From: Afipia massiliensis
Lineage (GTDB): Bacteria; Pseudomonadota; Alphaproteobacteria; Rhizobiales; Xanthobacteraceae
Reading direction: 5' to 3'
DNA: 64,000 nt
Assembly (NCBI RefSeq): GCF_001006325.2
Contig: NZ_LBIA02000001.1
Coordinates: 1,675,501-1,739,500 of the forward strand
In this document: piece by piece, positions 46,338-53,617 of the stretch
How positions within the stretch are numbered: position 1 is the stretch's first letter
Layout: each line of letters begins with the position of its first letter
The notes under the pieces: generated by a model
Databases searched by the model: none
What the model was told of the DNA's origin: nothing
What the model saw: the letters and a program-made list of their open reading frames with translations, nothing else
Position numbers and translations under genes: made by a program

Positions 46338-47264
46338 ATGACGAGTCCACTCAACCCTTCGAGCGGTGTAACGCCGCGATCCTCGACGCTGTCTGGCATT
46401 CTGTTCATGCTGGCGGCCATCACGATATTCTCGCTGGTCAATGTCTTCAGCAAGATGATGGTGACGGCTTATCCGCCGGCGCAGCTTTTCTTCATCCGCG
46501 GTTTTGCGGCTATTGCGACGTTGCTGCCGTTTCTCGCGCGGGACAATTTTGCGGCGGTACGCAATGTGCCGCGGCCCGGATTGCAGGTGCTGCGAATGGC
46601 GCTGTCGGTCGCCGACGGAATGCTGTTCTTTACAGCGATCAAGTACATTCCGCTGGCGGATGCGACGACCTGCTATCTCGCGGCGCCGATCTTTGTCACG
46701 GCCTTCTCTGCGATTTTCCTGCGCGAACATGTCGGCTGGCGACGCTGGACGGCGGTGGTCGTCGGTTTCATCGGTGTGCTGATCGCGCTGCGCCCGACCG
46801 GCGCGGCTATTTCCTGGCCGGCATTGATCGCGCTGGCCGGATGTCTGTGTCAGTCGGTCTTCATGATCGTGACGCGCTACGTGCGCGGGACGTCGAATTT
46901 TTTTCTGGCCATGACTCAGGTCGTGGGCTCGTTCGTCTTTGGTGGAATCGTGTCCGCCTTCATTTTCCTTCCACCGACATGGCTGATTGTCGGCCTGTTG
47001 CTCGTCAGCGGCACAGTCAATGTGGTCGCCGTGCTCTGCCTCAATCGCTCGCTGATTCTGGCACCCGCCAGCGTAGTTGCGCCGTTCCAGTACACCATGA
47101 TCGTGTGGGCCATCGTGCTCGGATTCCTGGCGTTTGGCGATGTGCCGTCGCCGAACACGATGATCGGGGCAGCGATTGTCGCCAGCGCCGGAATCTATAT
47201 TTTCCTGCGCGAACGAAAGGTGATGCACCGCGAGCCGGAGCCCAATCCACCGACGGTGGTTTGA
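46338..47264 (+). CDS. EamA/DMT-family transporter, second of a tandem pair
   Basis: A 308-residue paralogue of the preceding transporter, with the same ten-segment layout. Shared blocks include LADATTCYLAAPIFVTAF and REHVGWRRW in the first half and LNRSLILAPASVVAPFQYTMIVWA in the second, so a local duplication is evident. The ATG at 46338 lies 6 bases after the first gene's stop; the much longer open frame upstream (from 45816) overlaps the first gene in another frame and is rejected. Substrate unknown. It is convergent with the GNAT gene. Confidence 0.9.
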   Translation: MTSPLNPSSGVTPRSSTLSGILFMLAAITIFSLVNVFSKMMVTAYPPAQLFFIRGFAAIATLLPFLARDNFAAVRNVPRPGLQVLRMALSVADGMLFFTAIKYIPLADATTCYLAAPIFVTAFSAIFLREHVGWRRWTAVVVGFIGVLIALRPTGAAISWPALIALAGCLCQSVFMIVTRYVRGTSNFFLAMTQVVGSFVFGGIVSAFIFLPPTWLIVGLLLVSGTVNVVAVLCLNRSLILAPASVVAPFQYTMIVWAIVLGFLAFGDVPSPNTMIGAAIVASAGIYIFLRERKVMHREPEPNPPTVV

Positions 47265-47268
47265 GGCA

Positions 47269-47856
47269 TCACCGCCGCGTCGAGTTGCTCCAGCTTTTGA
47301 TCGACGCCCACACGCTGCGCTCCAGCTTGAAGCGGTCGACCGGGGTCGATGATCCAAGCGCCAGGGAGCGGTGCAATTCAACGCCGGTCCACTGGAAGCC
47401 GCACTTCTCCAGCACATGACGCGACGCCGGGTTCAGCACCCGCGCTCCGGACAGCAGTTCGTCGATGGCGAATTCCTCGAACGCATAATCGATGACGGCA
47501 CGCGCGGCCTCCGTCGCATAGCCCTTGCCCCAGTGATCGACACCGAAGCAGTAGCCGAGTTCCGGCGCGTTTTCGTTTCCCCAGCTCACGCCGACAAGCC
47601 CGATCGCGGCACGCTCGTGCTCGACCAGGAATACGGTGTCGATGGTGGCGGCGATGGTGGTCACGAAGCTGATCGCATCGTCGACCGTATAGGGATGCGG
47701 GACGCGGCGTAAATTAATCGACACGCGCTTGTCGCCGACGACACGCGCAATGGCTTTTACGTCCGCGAGCGTCGGCTGACGCAATACCAGCCGATCGGTC
47801 TCGAGGACGACGGCTCTTGATTCCCGCAACGTGGGCGTTGGCTTTTCCAGTAACAT
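47269..47856 (-). CDS. GNAT N-acetyltransferase, RimJ/RimL type
   Basis: This 195-residue protein starts its core with ETDRLVLRQPTLADVKAIARVV, the typical RimJ/RimL beginning. It contains IGLVGVSWGNENAPELGYCFGVDHWGKGYATEAARAV (acetyl-CoA loop region KGYATEA) and ARVLNPASRHVLEKCGF. These enzymes acetylate protein N-termini or small amines; the target is not predictable. The ATG at 47856 is used. A terminator at 47890-47929 separates it from rpmA. Confidence 0.88.
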   Translation of the reverse strand: MLLEKPTPTLRESRAVVLETDRLVLRQPTLADVKAIARVVGDKRVSINLRRVPHPYTVDDAISFVTTIAATIDTVFLVEHERAAIGLVGVSWGNENAPELGYCFGVDHWGKGYATEAARAVIDYAFEEFAIDELLSGARVLNPASRHVLEKCGFQWTGVELHRSLALGSSTPVDRFKLERSVWASIKSWSNSTRR

Positions 47857-47889
47857 GGTCAGGCTCCGTGATGTGCCCGTCCCCAAAAC

Positions 47890-47929
47890 GAGCAAAACAA
47901 AAGGGGAGGCCGGTTACCCGTCTCCCCTT
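47890..47929 (-). terminator. Terminator of the rplU-rpmA operon
   Basis: On the minus strand, AGGGGAG and CTCCCCT pair around a 13-base loop, followed by TTTGTTTTGCTCG. It lies about 60 bases past the rpmA stop. Confidence 0.8.
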
Positions 47930-47988
47930 CGAGCCTTCCAGTGCTCTGCCGGTTCAACGAGACCCGGCAGACGCGATGTGTCTACCGT

Positions 47989-48258
47989 TTATTCAGCCGC
48001 TTCCGCCGTCGGAATAACCGAGACGAAGGTGCGGCCGTTGGCTTTGGCGCGGAATTCGACTTTGCCTTCGATCTTGGCGAACAGGGTATGATCCGTGCCC
48101 ATGCCGACGTTAAGGCCGGGATGCCAGGTCGTGCCGCGCTGACGTGCAATGATGTTGCCCGGAATCACGTGCTCGCCGCCGAACGCTTTGACTCCGAGGC
48201 GCTTGCCTGCCGAGTCGCGTCCGTTGCGCGATGAACCGCCTGCTTTTTTGTGAGCCAT
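47989..48258 (-). CDS. rpmA: 50S ribosomal protein L27
   Basis: This 89-residue protein near the peptidyl transferase centre begins [16 protein letters not shown]. Its N-terminal tail reaches the P-site t[24 protein letters not shown] is the family signature. No N-terminal extension of the Firmicutes type is present. It is co-transcribed with rplU, 56 bases upstream. Confidence 0.98.
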   Translation of the reverse strand: MAHKKAGGSSRNGRDSAGKRLGVKAFGGEHVIPGNIIARQRGTTWHPGLNVGMGTDHTLFAKIEGKVEFRAKANGRTFVSVIPTAEAAE

Positions 48259-48314
48259 GGCTCCGTCTCCAAAATTCGCTTTAAGCTATAGACCGATTCC
48301 TTGACGGAATCATT

Positions 48315-48815
48315 TCACTTTTCGTCGCTCTTCGCCTTCGGCGCGGCTTTCTTGGCCGCGGTCTTTGGCTTGGCGGCGGCTGTTGACGCTGCCTTCTTGG
48401 CCGGAGCCTTCTTGGCGACCTTGGCCGGAGCCTCGTCACCGTCCACCGGAGCGGCTTCGATCTTCTTTTCGCGCTTCGGACGCGGACCCACGGTCGGGGC
48501 CTTGCCGTCGGTCAGAATCTCGGTGACGCGGATCACCGTGATTTCATCGCGATAGCCGCGCTTGCGCTTCGAATTCTTGCGGCGGCGCTTCTTGAAGGAA
48601 ATCACCTTCGGGCCGCGCTTGTGGTCCAGCACTTCGGCGGCCACGGATGCGCCCGAAACGAACGGGAATCCGAGGACCGGCGTGTCGCCGCCAACCACCA
48701 TTACTTCGCCAAGCTGCACGATCGTTCCGACATCGCCGGCGATCTTGCCAATCTCGAGCACATCATCCGGAACGACGCGGAACTGCCGGCCGCCGGTTTT
48801 GATGACTGCGAACAT
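48315..48815 (-). CDS. rplU: 50S ribosomal protein L21 with long Ala/Lys-rich C-terminal tail
   Basis: Residues 1 to about 103 form a normal L21 (MFAVIKTGGRQFRVVPDDVL ... FKKRRRKNSKRKRGYRDEITVIRV). A 60-residue extension rich in Ala, Lys and Pro follows (from about PTVGPRPKREKK to the end), resembling histone-H1-like tails and probably disordered. The family usually has about 103 residues, so this tail is an addition found in some alphaproteobacteria. It heads the rplU-rpmA operon; a terminator-like hairpin lies about 155 bases upstream of its start. Confidence 0.97.
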   Translation of the reverse strand: MFAVIKTGGRQFRVVPDDVLEIGKIAGDVGTIVQLGEVMVVGGDTPVLGFPFVSGASVAAEVLDHKRGPKVISFKKRRRKNSKRKRGYRDEITVIRVTEILTDGKAPTVGPRPKREKKIEAAPVDGDEAPAKVAKKAPAKKAASTAAAKPKTAAKKAAPKAKSDEK

Positions 48816-48969
48816 CGTTTTTATCCTTCGTGTTCGATTCCGATGCTCGGATGAATCCGGCCCGGCTTCTTGTTCAGTCGCTATGGGTTCACCGCGATCA
48901 TCATTTGATCATCGCGAAATCTCTGCGCTATCGGGGCTGCTCTCGTACTGGAGCGGTCCGGCCGATCGC

Positions 48970-49003
48970 ACAAAAACAAACGGCGCGAGAAATTCCCGCG
49001 CCG
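48970..49003 (-). promoter_or_regulatory. Terminator-like hairpin in the rplU leader region
   Basis: On the minus strand, GGCGCGGGAATTTCTCGCGCC is a strong hairpin (one mismatch) followed by GTTTGTTTTTG, which is terminator-like. It lies 155-188 bases upstream of rplU and there is no minus-strand gene before it. It is either a leader attenuator for rplU-rpmA or the end of an antisense transcript. Confidence 0.55.
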
Positions 49004-49182
49004 GGTGAGGGGTCTTACATCGGGAAAACGCCATGAGTCAAGAAAAAGCGCCCCAAAAACCGGCCAGAAATAAGGGATTTCGGGTCTTTCGGGGCGTCTC
49101 GGACCGCCAGCGGCAAGCTGCCCCGAAACCATCCGGTTCCCCGGTCGTTATACCCCGCAACAGAGGCAAGGGGCATCGGGAT

Positions 49183-50259
49183 ATGGCTGAAGACACGCTG
49201 ACGACCGCCGGTATCGGCAATCATGGGGCGGCACGCCTGCCGTCGGTCGATATCGACAGCTACAATATCGAACTCAAGGATGAAGACGGCTTTCTGGGCG
49301 ACCGCGCCAGCAAGGGGGCGTTTCAGGATATCCTCGATAAGTGGCGGAAACCATTGAAGAAAAATGGCGATGACCCGCTCGGCGCCAAATCGACGGAAGA
49401 CATCAGCAAGAAGAGGCTGGATGAGATCCTCGTCGGCGAGGATGTCGAAGCCGCAGCGCTGATCCACAGCGCCATCGAGGAGTTCGCGCAGGAACTTGCT
49501 TACGTCACGGGTCGCTTCCTCAAGACCAAGGCCTGGGACAAGACCGAGGCGATCATCGTCGGCGGCGGCTTCCGGCAAAGCCGGATCGGCGAACTGGCGA
49601 TTGCCCGGGCGGACATCATTCTCAAGGCGGGTGGCGCAAAAGTCAGCCTGATCCCGATCCGGTTTCACCCGGATGAGGCGGCGCTGATCGGCTGCGCGCA
49701 TCTGGCGCCATCATGGATTTTCGAAGGGCACGACAGCATCATCGCTGTCGATATCGGCGGCACCAACATTCGCTGTGGTGTGGTCGAAACCCGCCAAAAG
49801 AAGACGCCTGATTTGTCGAAGGCGTCGGTCTGGAAATCCGAACTCTGGCGTCATGCCGATGACGAGCCGACCCGCGAGGGCGCGGTGAAAAAGCTGGCCG
49901 GATTGCTGAAGGGCTTGTTGAAAGAGGCGGAAAATAAAGGCCTCAAGCTTGCACCGTTTATCGGCGTCTCGTGTCCCGGCGCGATAGATGCGGACGGCTC
50001 GATTGAAAAAGGCGCGCAGAACCTGCCGGGAAACTGGGAAAGCAGCAAATTCAACCTGCCCGCCAGTCTGATCGAACTGATCCCGAGCATCGGCGATCAC
50101 GACACCGCGGTGCTGATGCACAATGACGGCGTGGTGCAAGGCTTAAGCGAGATTCCCTTCATGCAGGACTACAAGCGCTGGGGTATCCTCACCATCGGCA
50201 CCGGGCTCGGCAACGCGCGCTTCACCATGCGCAATCCGAAAGAGAAGAAGAAAGGGTGA
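49183..50259 (+). CDS. ROK-family kinase-like protein with permuted motif order
   Basis: This 358-residue protein has sugar-kinase (ROK/ASKHA) blocks in unusual order. The phosphate-1 motif DIGGTNIRCGVVE begins at residue 190 instead of near residue 5. It is followed by GVSCPGAID (CPG at 264-266), HNDGVVQGLSE, and GTGLG at 339-343 near the C-terminus. The block normally at the C-terminal end, IIVGGGFRQSRIGEL plus PDEAALIGCAHLAP, lies before it (GGG at 127-129). The zinc-binding CxCGxxGCxE of classic ROK proteins is absent. Kinase activity and substrate are unproven. The ATG at 49183 follows GGGAT; a longer frame to 49033 exists. Confidence 0.75.
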   Translation: MAEDTLTTAGIGNHGAARLPSVDIDSYNIELKDEDGFLGDRASKGAFQDILDKWRKPLKKNGDDPLGAKSTEDISKKRLDEILVGEDVEAAALIHSAIEEFAQELAYVTGRFLKTKAWDKTEAIIVGGGFRQSRIGELAIARADIILKAGGAKVSLIPIRFHPDEAALIGCAHLAPSWIFEGHDSIIAVDIGGTNIRCGVVETRQKKTPDLSKASVWKSELWRHADDEPTREGAVKKLAGLLKGLLKEAENKGLKLAPFIGVSCPGAIDADGSIEKGAQNLPGNWESSKFNLPASLIELIPSIGDHDTAVLMHNDGVVQGLSEIPFMQDYKRWGILTIGTGLGNARFTMRNPKEKKKG

Positions 50260-50461
50260 GGCGCGAAGCTTGCGGCGGGGGCATGCACGGGTTCGAGGTT
50301 TGGTGCCGCGCCCCGGAAGGCTGTCGTGGCCTTGGCGTTTCTGGCGAGCCCAATCCATTCCCTCAAAATGGCACGAAAAGGCTGCCGGTGCCTTGTCTGG
50401 ACCGGCATCCTCGCATAGAACTCGCCCCGCGACCCGGCGGGAAACCGCCGTTTTGGTACCT

Positions 50462-50551
50462 GGAGAGGTGGCAGAGTGGTCGAATGCACCGCACTCGAAA
50501 TGCGGCATAGGTGCAAGCCTATCGGGGGTTCGAATCCCTCCCTCTCCGCCA
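50462..50551 (+). tRNA. tRNA-Ser (anticodon CGA)
   Basis: A 90-base class II tRNA. The acceptor stem GGAGAGG pairs with CCTCTCC, with discriminator G and encoded CCA. The anticodon stem CCGCA/TGCGG encloses loop CTCGAAA with anticodon CGA (reads UCG). A long variable arm (CATAGGTGCAAGCCTATC region) and T-loop GGGTTCGAATCCC are present. tRNA-Ser genes are common integration sites, and accessory DNA with mobilisation genes lies directly downstream. Confidence 0.97.
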
Positions 50552-50613
50552 CTCGCTAATGCAACGCGAAAAACCCAATAAAACCGGGCATTTCTCAAAC
50601 CGTCAGAAAATGA

Positions 50614-50639
50614 CGGTGTAGAACCACGGTGTAGAACCG
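50614..50639. repeat. Tandem 13-base direct repeat
   Basis: Two adjacent identical copies of ACGGTGTAGAACC (50614-50626 and 50627-50639), 62 bases after the tRNA. They are iteron-like or possibly recombinase arm-site-like; the function is inferred from position only. Confidence 0.7.
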
Positions 50640-50740
50640 TGCGGGCCCAAATTGTCATCATTTAGGTGCCGACGGAAGCCAAATCCTCTGCCTTCGAGCA
50701 GTAGCATGCTTAGCAATAAAGCAGCCTGACGGGCCAGTAT

Positions 50741-50758
50741 GGTTAACAAGGGTTAACC
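50741..50758. promoter_or_regulatory. Symmetric GGTTAAC operator-like site
   Basis: GGTTAA (50741-50746) and TTAACC (50753-50758) form an inverted repeat, and GGTTAAC also recurs directly with a 10-base period. It resembles CtrA half-sites (TTAA), but the spacing is one base short of the CtrA consensus TTAA-N7-TTAA. It lies about 350 bases upstream of the Rep-like start. Confidence 0.45.
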
Positions 50759-51104
50759 GTAGAATTCCTTTGGAATTGACCAAACCCCTCATCCCGGCCA
50801 ATTAATTTCAGGTCGAGCCACGCCTGCGCTGGTTTTCCGGAGCCGTAGGAGCTTCCGGATTAGTCGAATGGATCCCGGTGGCCCGCCACAAGCGGTGTTC
50901 CGGGACGGGGCGGCCTTCTACGCATCGAATCTGATGCGGCCTACTCGTCGAAAGGTCCGGAAGCCGGACACGTCCCTCAAAAATCAATGCACGAACCGGC
51001 TTCTCGCCTGTAGTTGTCGCGATCCGCCATTGGCGCCCAAATCGCTGGTAGCTGCCTTCTTCGGTCGGGAGTCGGAGAGTGCGCAAACGGACGACGGCGA
51101 AAAT

Positions 51105-52919
51105 ATGAACAGAGCTCCTCTCATTAGAACGCGCGCGCAGGCCGCCAATTCCAACCGACGCATTGCGCTCGATCACAACTTGGCCGACCGATTGGAGCGT
51201 CGTGGTGTTCGCGCCTACAAGGCGGGAGCCCCCGAGTACTATGTCGATCTCGCGACAAAAGGTGAATTCATCGAGTCGCGTGGCCGGCCGTTAGTCAACA
51301 GTGCACTGTTCGGTTCGCAGTATATATTGGAGGTCATGCGCCTGCGGCGCGAACTGATTTCATATGAGAGGCAGCACGGGCGCGCTGATAACATCGTCTC
51401 AATCACGATCCGACCGCGGCGCGATCTGCACGATCCAGCAACCGGTGAACTGCTTCTCGATCCGCGCGGTAATACTCCCGTCCGCAGCCTGCGACGAGCC
51501 CACACACTCACACGAACAGAAATCCAGGGCGCTTTGGAGTACATGCAGAGCGACGGTTGCCAGTGGTTGCGGCCGCTCGTCGTGGGCCGGCATTGGGATC
51601 CCCTCGATGGCGGTGCTGCCTTCGATATCCACGCTCATGTTACCGCGCAGATCGACCCAAACCACTCATCTGCCGTTGTTGACTATCTGTACGGCAAATT
51701 CGGGAGCGATCGGGTTTGGCTTAGCTGGGTGGAGGAGCCTGGTGTCCGGCGCGACTTAATTGCGACGGCTTGCTACCCGGTAGCTAAGCTCGCGAATCGG
51801 GGGTTCAGCGATGTTACCGACAAGCATTTGCGTGAATTTTTTGAGCAGACTACCCGTCTGCGCCGGTTCGATGTCGTGGGTCCTCTTCGCGGTGCGAGGT
51901 CAAAGAGATCCAAATCAACCAGCACGGGTCTCGCCGCCGAATTAGCTGCTATTGCCGCAAAGTCGGACGAACTGTTGGACGCGATGAGCGCCGACGAAAT
52001 TCTGACGCCAGTTGATGAGATCGATGACACCATAGTATCGGCAGAAGCGCAGCGGGACCGCAGCCCGATGGTCTCGCCGTCGGAATCTCGCGCCTTTGGC
52101 ACGACGGACGGGACCGGCGCCGGTGATACCGCGACAGGCCGATCGCCACGACTGATTTGCTACCAATTCGCCTATATCGGTCAGACTTTGCGCTGGGTAG
52201 CACGCGTGGCAGACTATACGGGATGGAATGATCTTGCGTCGCGGTACGACTTGCGCCGCGACATTGCCTACGCGGAGGAACTGGCCGCGCAAGCGGCACA
52301 CCTCTTGTACTTGACCCCGGTAACTCCCGAATCTTCTACGGACGAATCTACGGTCCTCGAATCTCTGATCAACTACGAGACCTTAAACGAGTGGGACCGT
52401 CAGCCGGAGGCCGCGACCCAGGCCTCCAAGTCCGGACACCCGACGGCGGAGCCGCAGAGTCATCAGTCCGCCGGCGGCAAGAGCCAGCCGGAGCCGGAGG
52501 CCGCCACCCAGGCCTCCAAGTCCGGACACCCGACGGCGGAGCCGCAGAGTCATCAGTCCGCCGGTGGCAAGAGCCAGCCGGAGCCGGAGGCCGCCACCCA
52601 GGCCTCCAAGTCCGGACACCCGACGGCGGAGCCGCAGAGTCATCAGTCCGCCGGTGGCAAGAGCCAGCCGGAGCCGGAGGCCGTCACCCAGGCCTCCAAG
52701 TCGAGACACCTGACGGCGCCGCAGATCTTAACTCCCGAATCGGGCGGTATGCCGCGCAGTATGGGATCCGGAAATAACTTAGAGGAGATGATCACAGTGG
52801 AGCTGAAAGTGGAGGGTGGCAGCGGTAGCACTACGGCAAGCGTGAAGATCGCGTTGCCACCCTCGCTATTCGCGCATAGGGGATCAGCTAACAGTCTTCC
52901 TCCATCTGCTCCCATGTAG
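51105..52919 (+). CDS. HUH rolling-circle initiator-like protein with tandem-repeat C-terminus
   Basis: This 604-residue protein shows a motif order like rolling-circle replication initiators: a motif-1-like IVSITIRP, motif 2 FDIHAHVTAQ with the HUH pair His176/His178, and motif 3 ATACYPVAKLAN with Tyr224 and Lys228 (compare KYPVK in pUB110/pC194-type Reps), followed by LREFFEQTTRLRRFDVVGPLRG as in those Reps. Residues about 435-540 contain three 30-residue repeats (AATQASKSGHPTAEPQSHQS...). The last 70 residues are unlike known domains. The ATG at 51105 is used; the frame is open to 50868. The family assignment is by motif reading only. It may be a plasmid/IME Rep or a related transposase. 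Confidence 0.6.
   Translation: MNRAPLIRTRAQAANSNRRIALDHNLADRLERRGVRAYKAGAPEYYVDLATKGEFIESRGRPLVNSALFGSQYILEVMRLRRELISYERQHGRADNIVSITIRPRRDLHDPATGELLLDPRGNTPVRSLRRAHTLTRTEIQGALEYMQSDGCQWLRPLVVGRHWDPLDGGAAFDIHAHVTAQIDPNHSSAVVDYLYGKFGSDRVWLSWVEEPGVRRDLIATACYPVAKLANRGFSDVTDKHLREFFEQTTRLRRFDVVGPLRGARSKRSKSTSTGLAAELAAIAAKSDELLDAMSADEILTPVDEIDDTIVSAEAQRDRSPMVSPSESRAFGTTDGTGAGDTATGRSPRLICYQFAYIGQTLRWVARVADYTGWNDLASRYDLRRDIAYAEELAAQAAHLLYLTPVTPESSTDESTVLESLINYETLNEWDRQPEAATQASKSGHPTAEPQSHQSAGGKSQPEPEAATQASKSGHPTAEPQSHQSAGGKSQPEPEAATQASKSGHPTAEPQSHQSAGGKSQPEPEAVTQASKSRHLTAPQILTPESGGMPRSMGSGNNLEEMITVELKVEGGSGSTTASVKIALPPSLFAHRGSANSLPPSAPM
52403..52726 (+). repeat. Tandem 90-base coding repeats
   Basis: Units begin at 52411, 52501 and 52591 with a degraded fourth from 52681. 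The spacing is exactly 90 bases (30 codons), and units two and three are almost identical at DNA level. They encode a Ser/Gln/Pro/Glu-rich, probably disordered segment. Near-identity at silent sites implies recent expansion. Confidence 0.95.
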
Positions 52920-52925
52920 AAATTC

Positions 52926-52955
52926 GCGTCCAAGCGATGTCGACGTCTTGGACGC
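52926..52955. repeat. Perfect inverted repeat after the Rep-like gene
   Basis: GCGTCCAAG (52926-52934) and CTTGGACGC (52947-52955) enclose a 12-base loop, beginning six bases after the stop codon. No T-run follows, so it may be an origin or relaxosome site, or a weak terminator. Confidence 0.65.
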
Positions 52956-53273
52956 TTCTAAGCCTTGCCGAAAATTGAGCCGTCTTAAGTCCGAATAATT
53001 CAGCGTTGCGAGCGACATTTCGCTGGCGCCGATCACCGCGCAACTTTCGCTCGCGTATCTGATCGTCATCCTCGCGTACACCTCAGGTACACTGTGATCG
53101 CGCGGAAGAGATTTTAACTTCCCAATCGACATTTCTCTGACGTCCAGCACAAACATCTGTGGCCACAACCACTTGCGCATGACGCGCGCACGATTCATCG
53201 TGATTGCGTGGCCCAAGCGAAGATTAGTGCGGAGAGACAGCAAGCCATGCGCGTCGTGGACACGCAGCTTGAA

Positions 53274-53286
53274 GGGGCTCCGCCCC
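53274..53286. promoter_or_regulatory. GC-rich hairpin upstream of mobC, oriT candidate
   Basis: GGGGC and GCCCC flank TCC, giving AAGGGGCTCCGCCCCGTT. Its place between Rep-like and MobC/relaxase genes suggests a relaxosome hairpin next to nic; there is no direct proof. Confidence 0.4.
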
Positions 53287-53308
53287 GTTGACCCCGGAGG
53301 CTAGAACA

Positions 53309-53617
53309 TTGGCGGAGAACGTCATCAAATTCAGAGTGGCCGGGGGCGACAAGCTCCTATTCGCGAAGGCCGCCGCCGATGCCGACATGACGCTCTCGTC
53401 ATACTTGCGCCGCGCCGGCCGCATGGCCGTGACCGGCCGGATGATGACACGGCCGATGCTCACCGAAGCGGCACACATGCGCCGCCTCGCCAATAGGCTT
53501 GCCACGATGGCCGAGAGCAAAGAGGTTGATCCCGAGACACTTGCGGCGTTCGCAAAATCCGTCGCCGGCGAGATTCACGCCATCGCCTCGCGCCGTCTCA
53601 ATCAGGTTGCGCCATGA
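53309..53617 (+). CDS. MobC-like mobilisation accessory protein
   Basis: This 102-residue protein begins with an IKFRV beta-strand and a helix region DMTLSSYLRRAGRMAVTGRMM, which looks like the ribbon-helix-helix-type DNA-binding part of MobC relaxosome proteins. A helical part, MRRLANRLATMAES, follows. Such proteins help melt oriT for the relaxase. The start is TTG at 53309, because GGAGG (53296-53300) precedes it with eight-base spacing; the frame opens at TTG 53288. Its stop overlaps the relaxase ATG (ATGA), confirming a coupled mob operon. Confidence 0.7.
   Translation: MAENVIKFRVAGGDKLLFAKAAADADMTLSSYLRRAGRMAVTGRMMTRPMLTEAAHMRRLANRLATMAESKEVDPETLAAFAKSVAGEIHAIASRRLNQVAP

Larger units (their letters stand above)
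50552..51104 (+). other. 553-base interval between tRNA-Ser and the Rep-like gene
   Basis: No gene is seen. It holds a small hairpin (CCGTCAGAAAATGACGG, about 50601-50617), a tandem 13-base direct repeat (50614-50639) and a symmetric GGTTAAC site (50741-50758). These could be replication, att or operator elements of the inserted DNA. The remainder up to 51104 has no clear structure; the frame of the next gene stays open back to 50868, but without a protein-like N-terminus. Confidence 0.6.
52920..53308 (+). other. 389-base interval upstream of mobC, candidate oriT region
   Basis: No supported gene lies here; a minus-strand frame (52884-53243) has no recognisable features. It contains a perfect inverted repeat directly after the Rep-like gene (52926-52955) and a GC-rich hairpin 22 bases before the mobC start (53274-53286). 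The transfer origin of MobC/relaxase modules normally lies upstream of mobC, so this is the place to look for nic. Confidence 0.55.

Noticed and set aside
50143-50661. Minus-strand frames across tRNA-Ser
   Set aside because: They run through the tRNA gene and the 3' end of the ROK-like gene; no family features.
50741-50758. CtrA binding site
   Set aside because: The TTAA half-sites are six rather than seven bases apart, so it does not meet the consensus; kept only as an operator-like site.
52383-52709. Minus-strand repetitive frame (Gly/Leu/Arg repeats) in the Rep-like gene
   Set aside because: It is the antisense image of the 90-base coding repeats.
52403-52726. CRISPR array
   Set aside because: The repeats are contiguous 90-base coding units with no spacers and no cas genes nearby.
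52884-53243. 119-codon minus-strand frame after the Rep-like gene
   Set aside because: No recognisable domain, no ribosome binding site seen, and it covers the likely oriT region.
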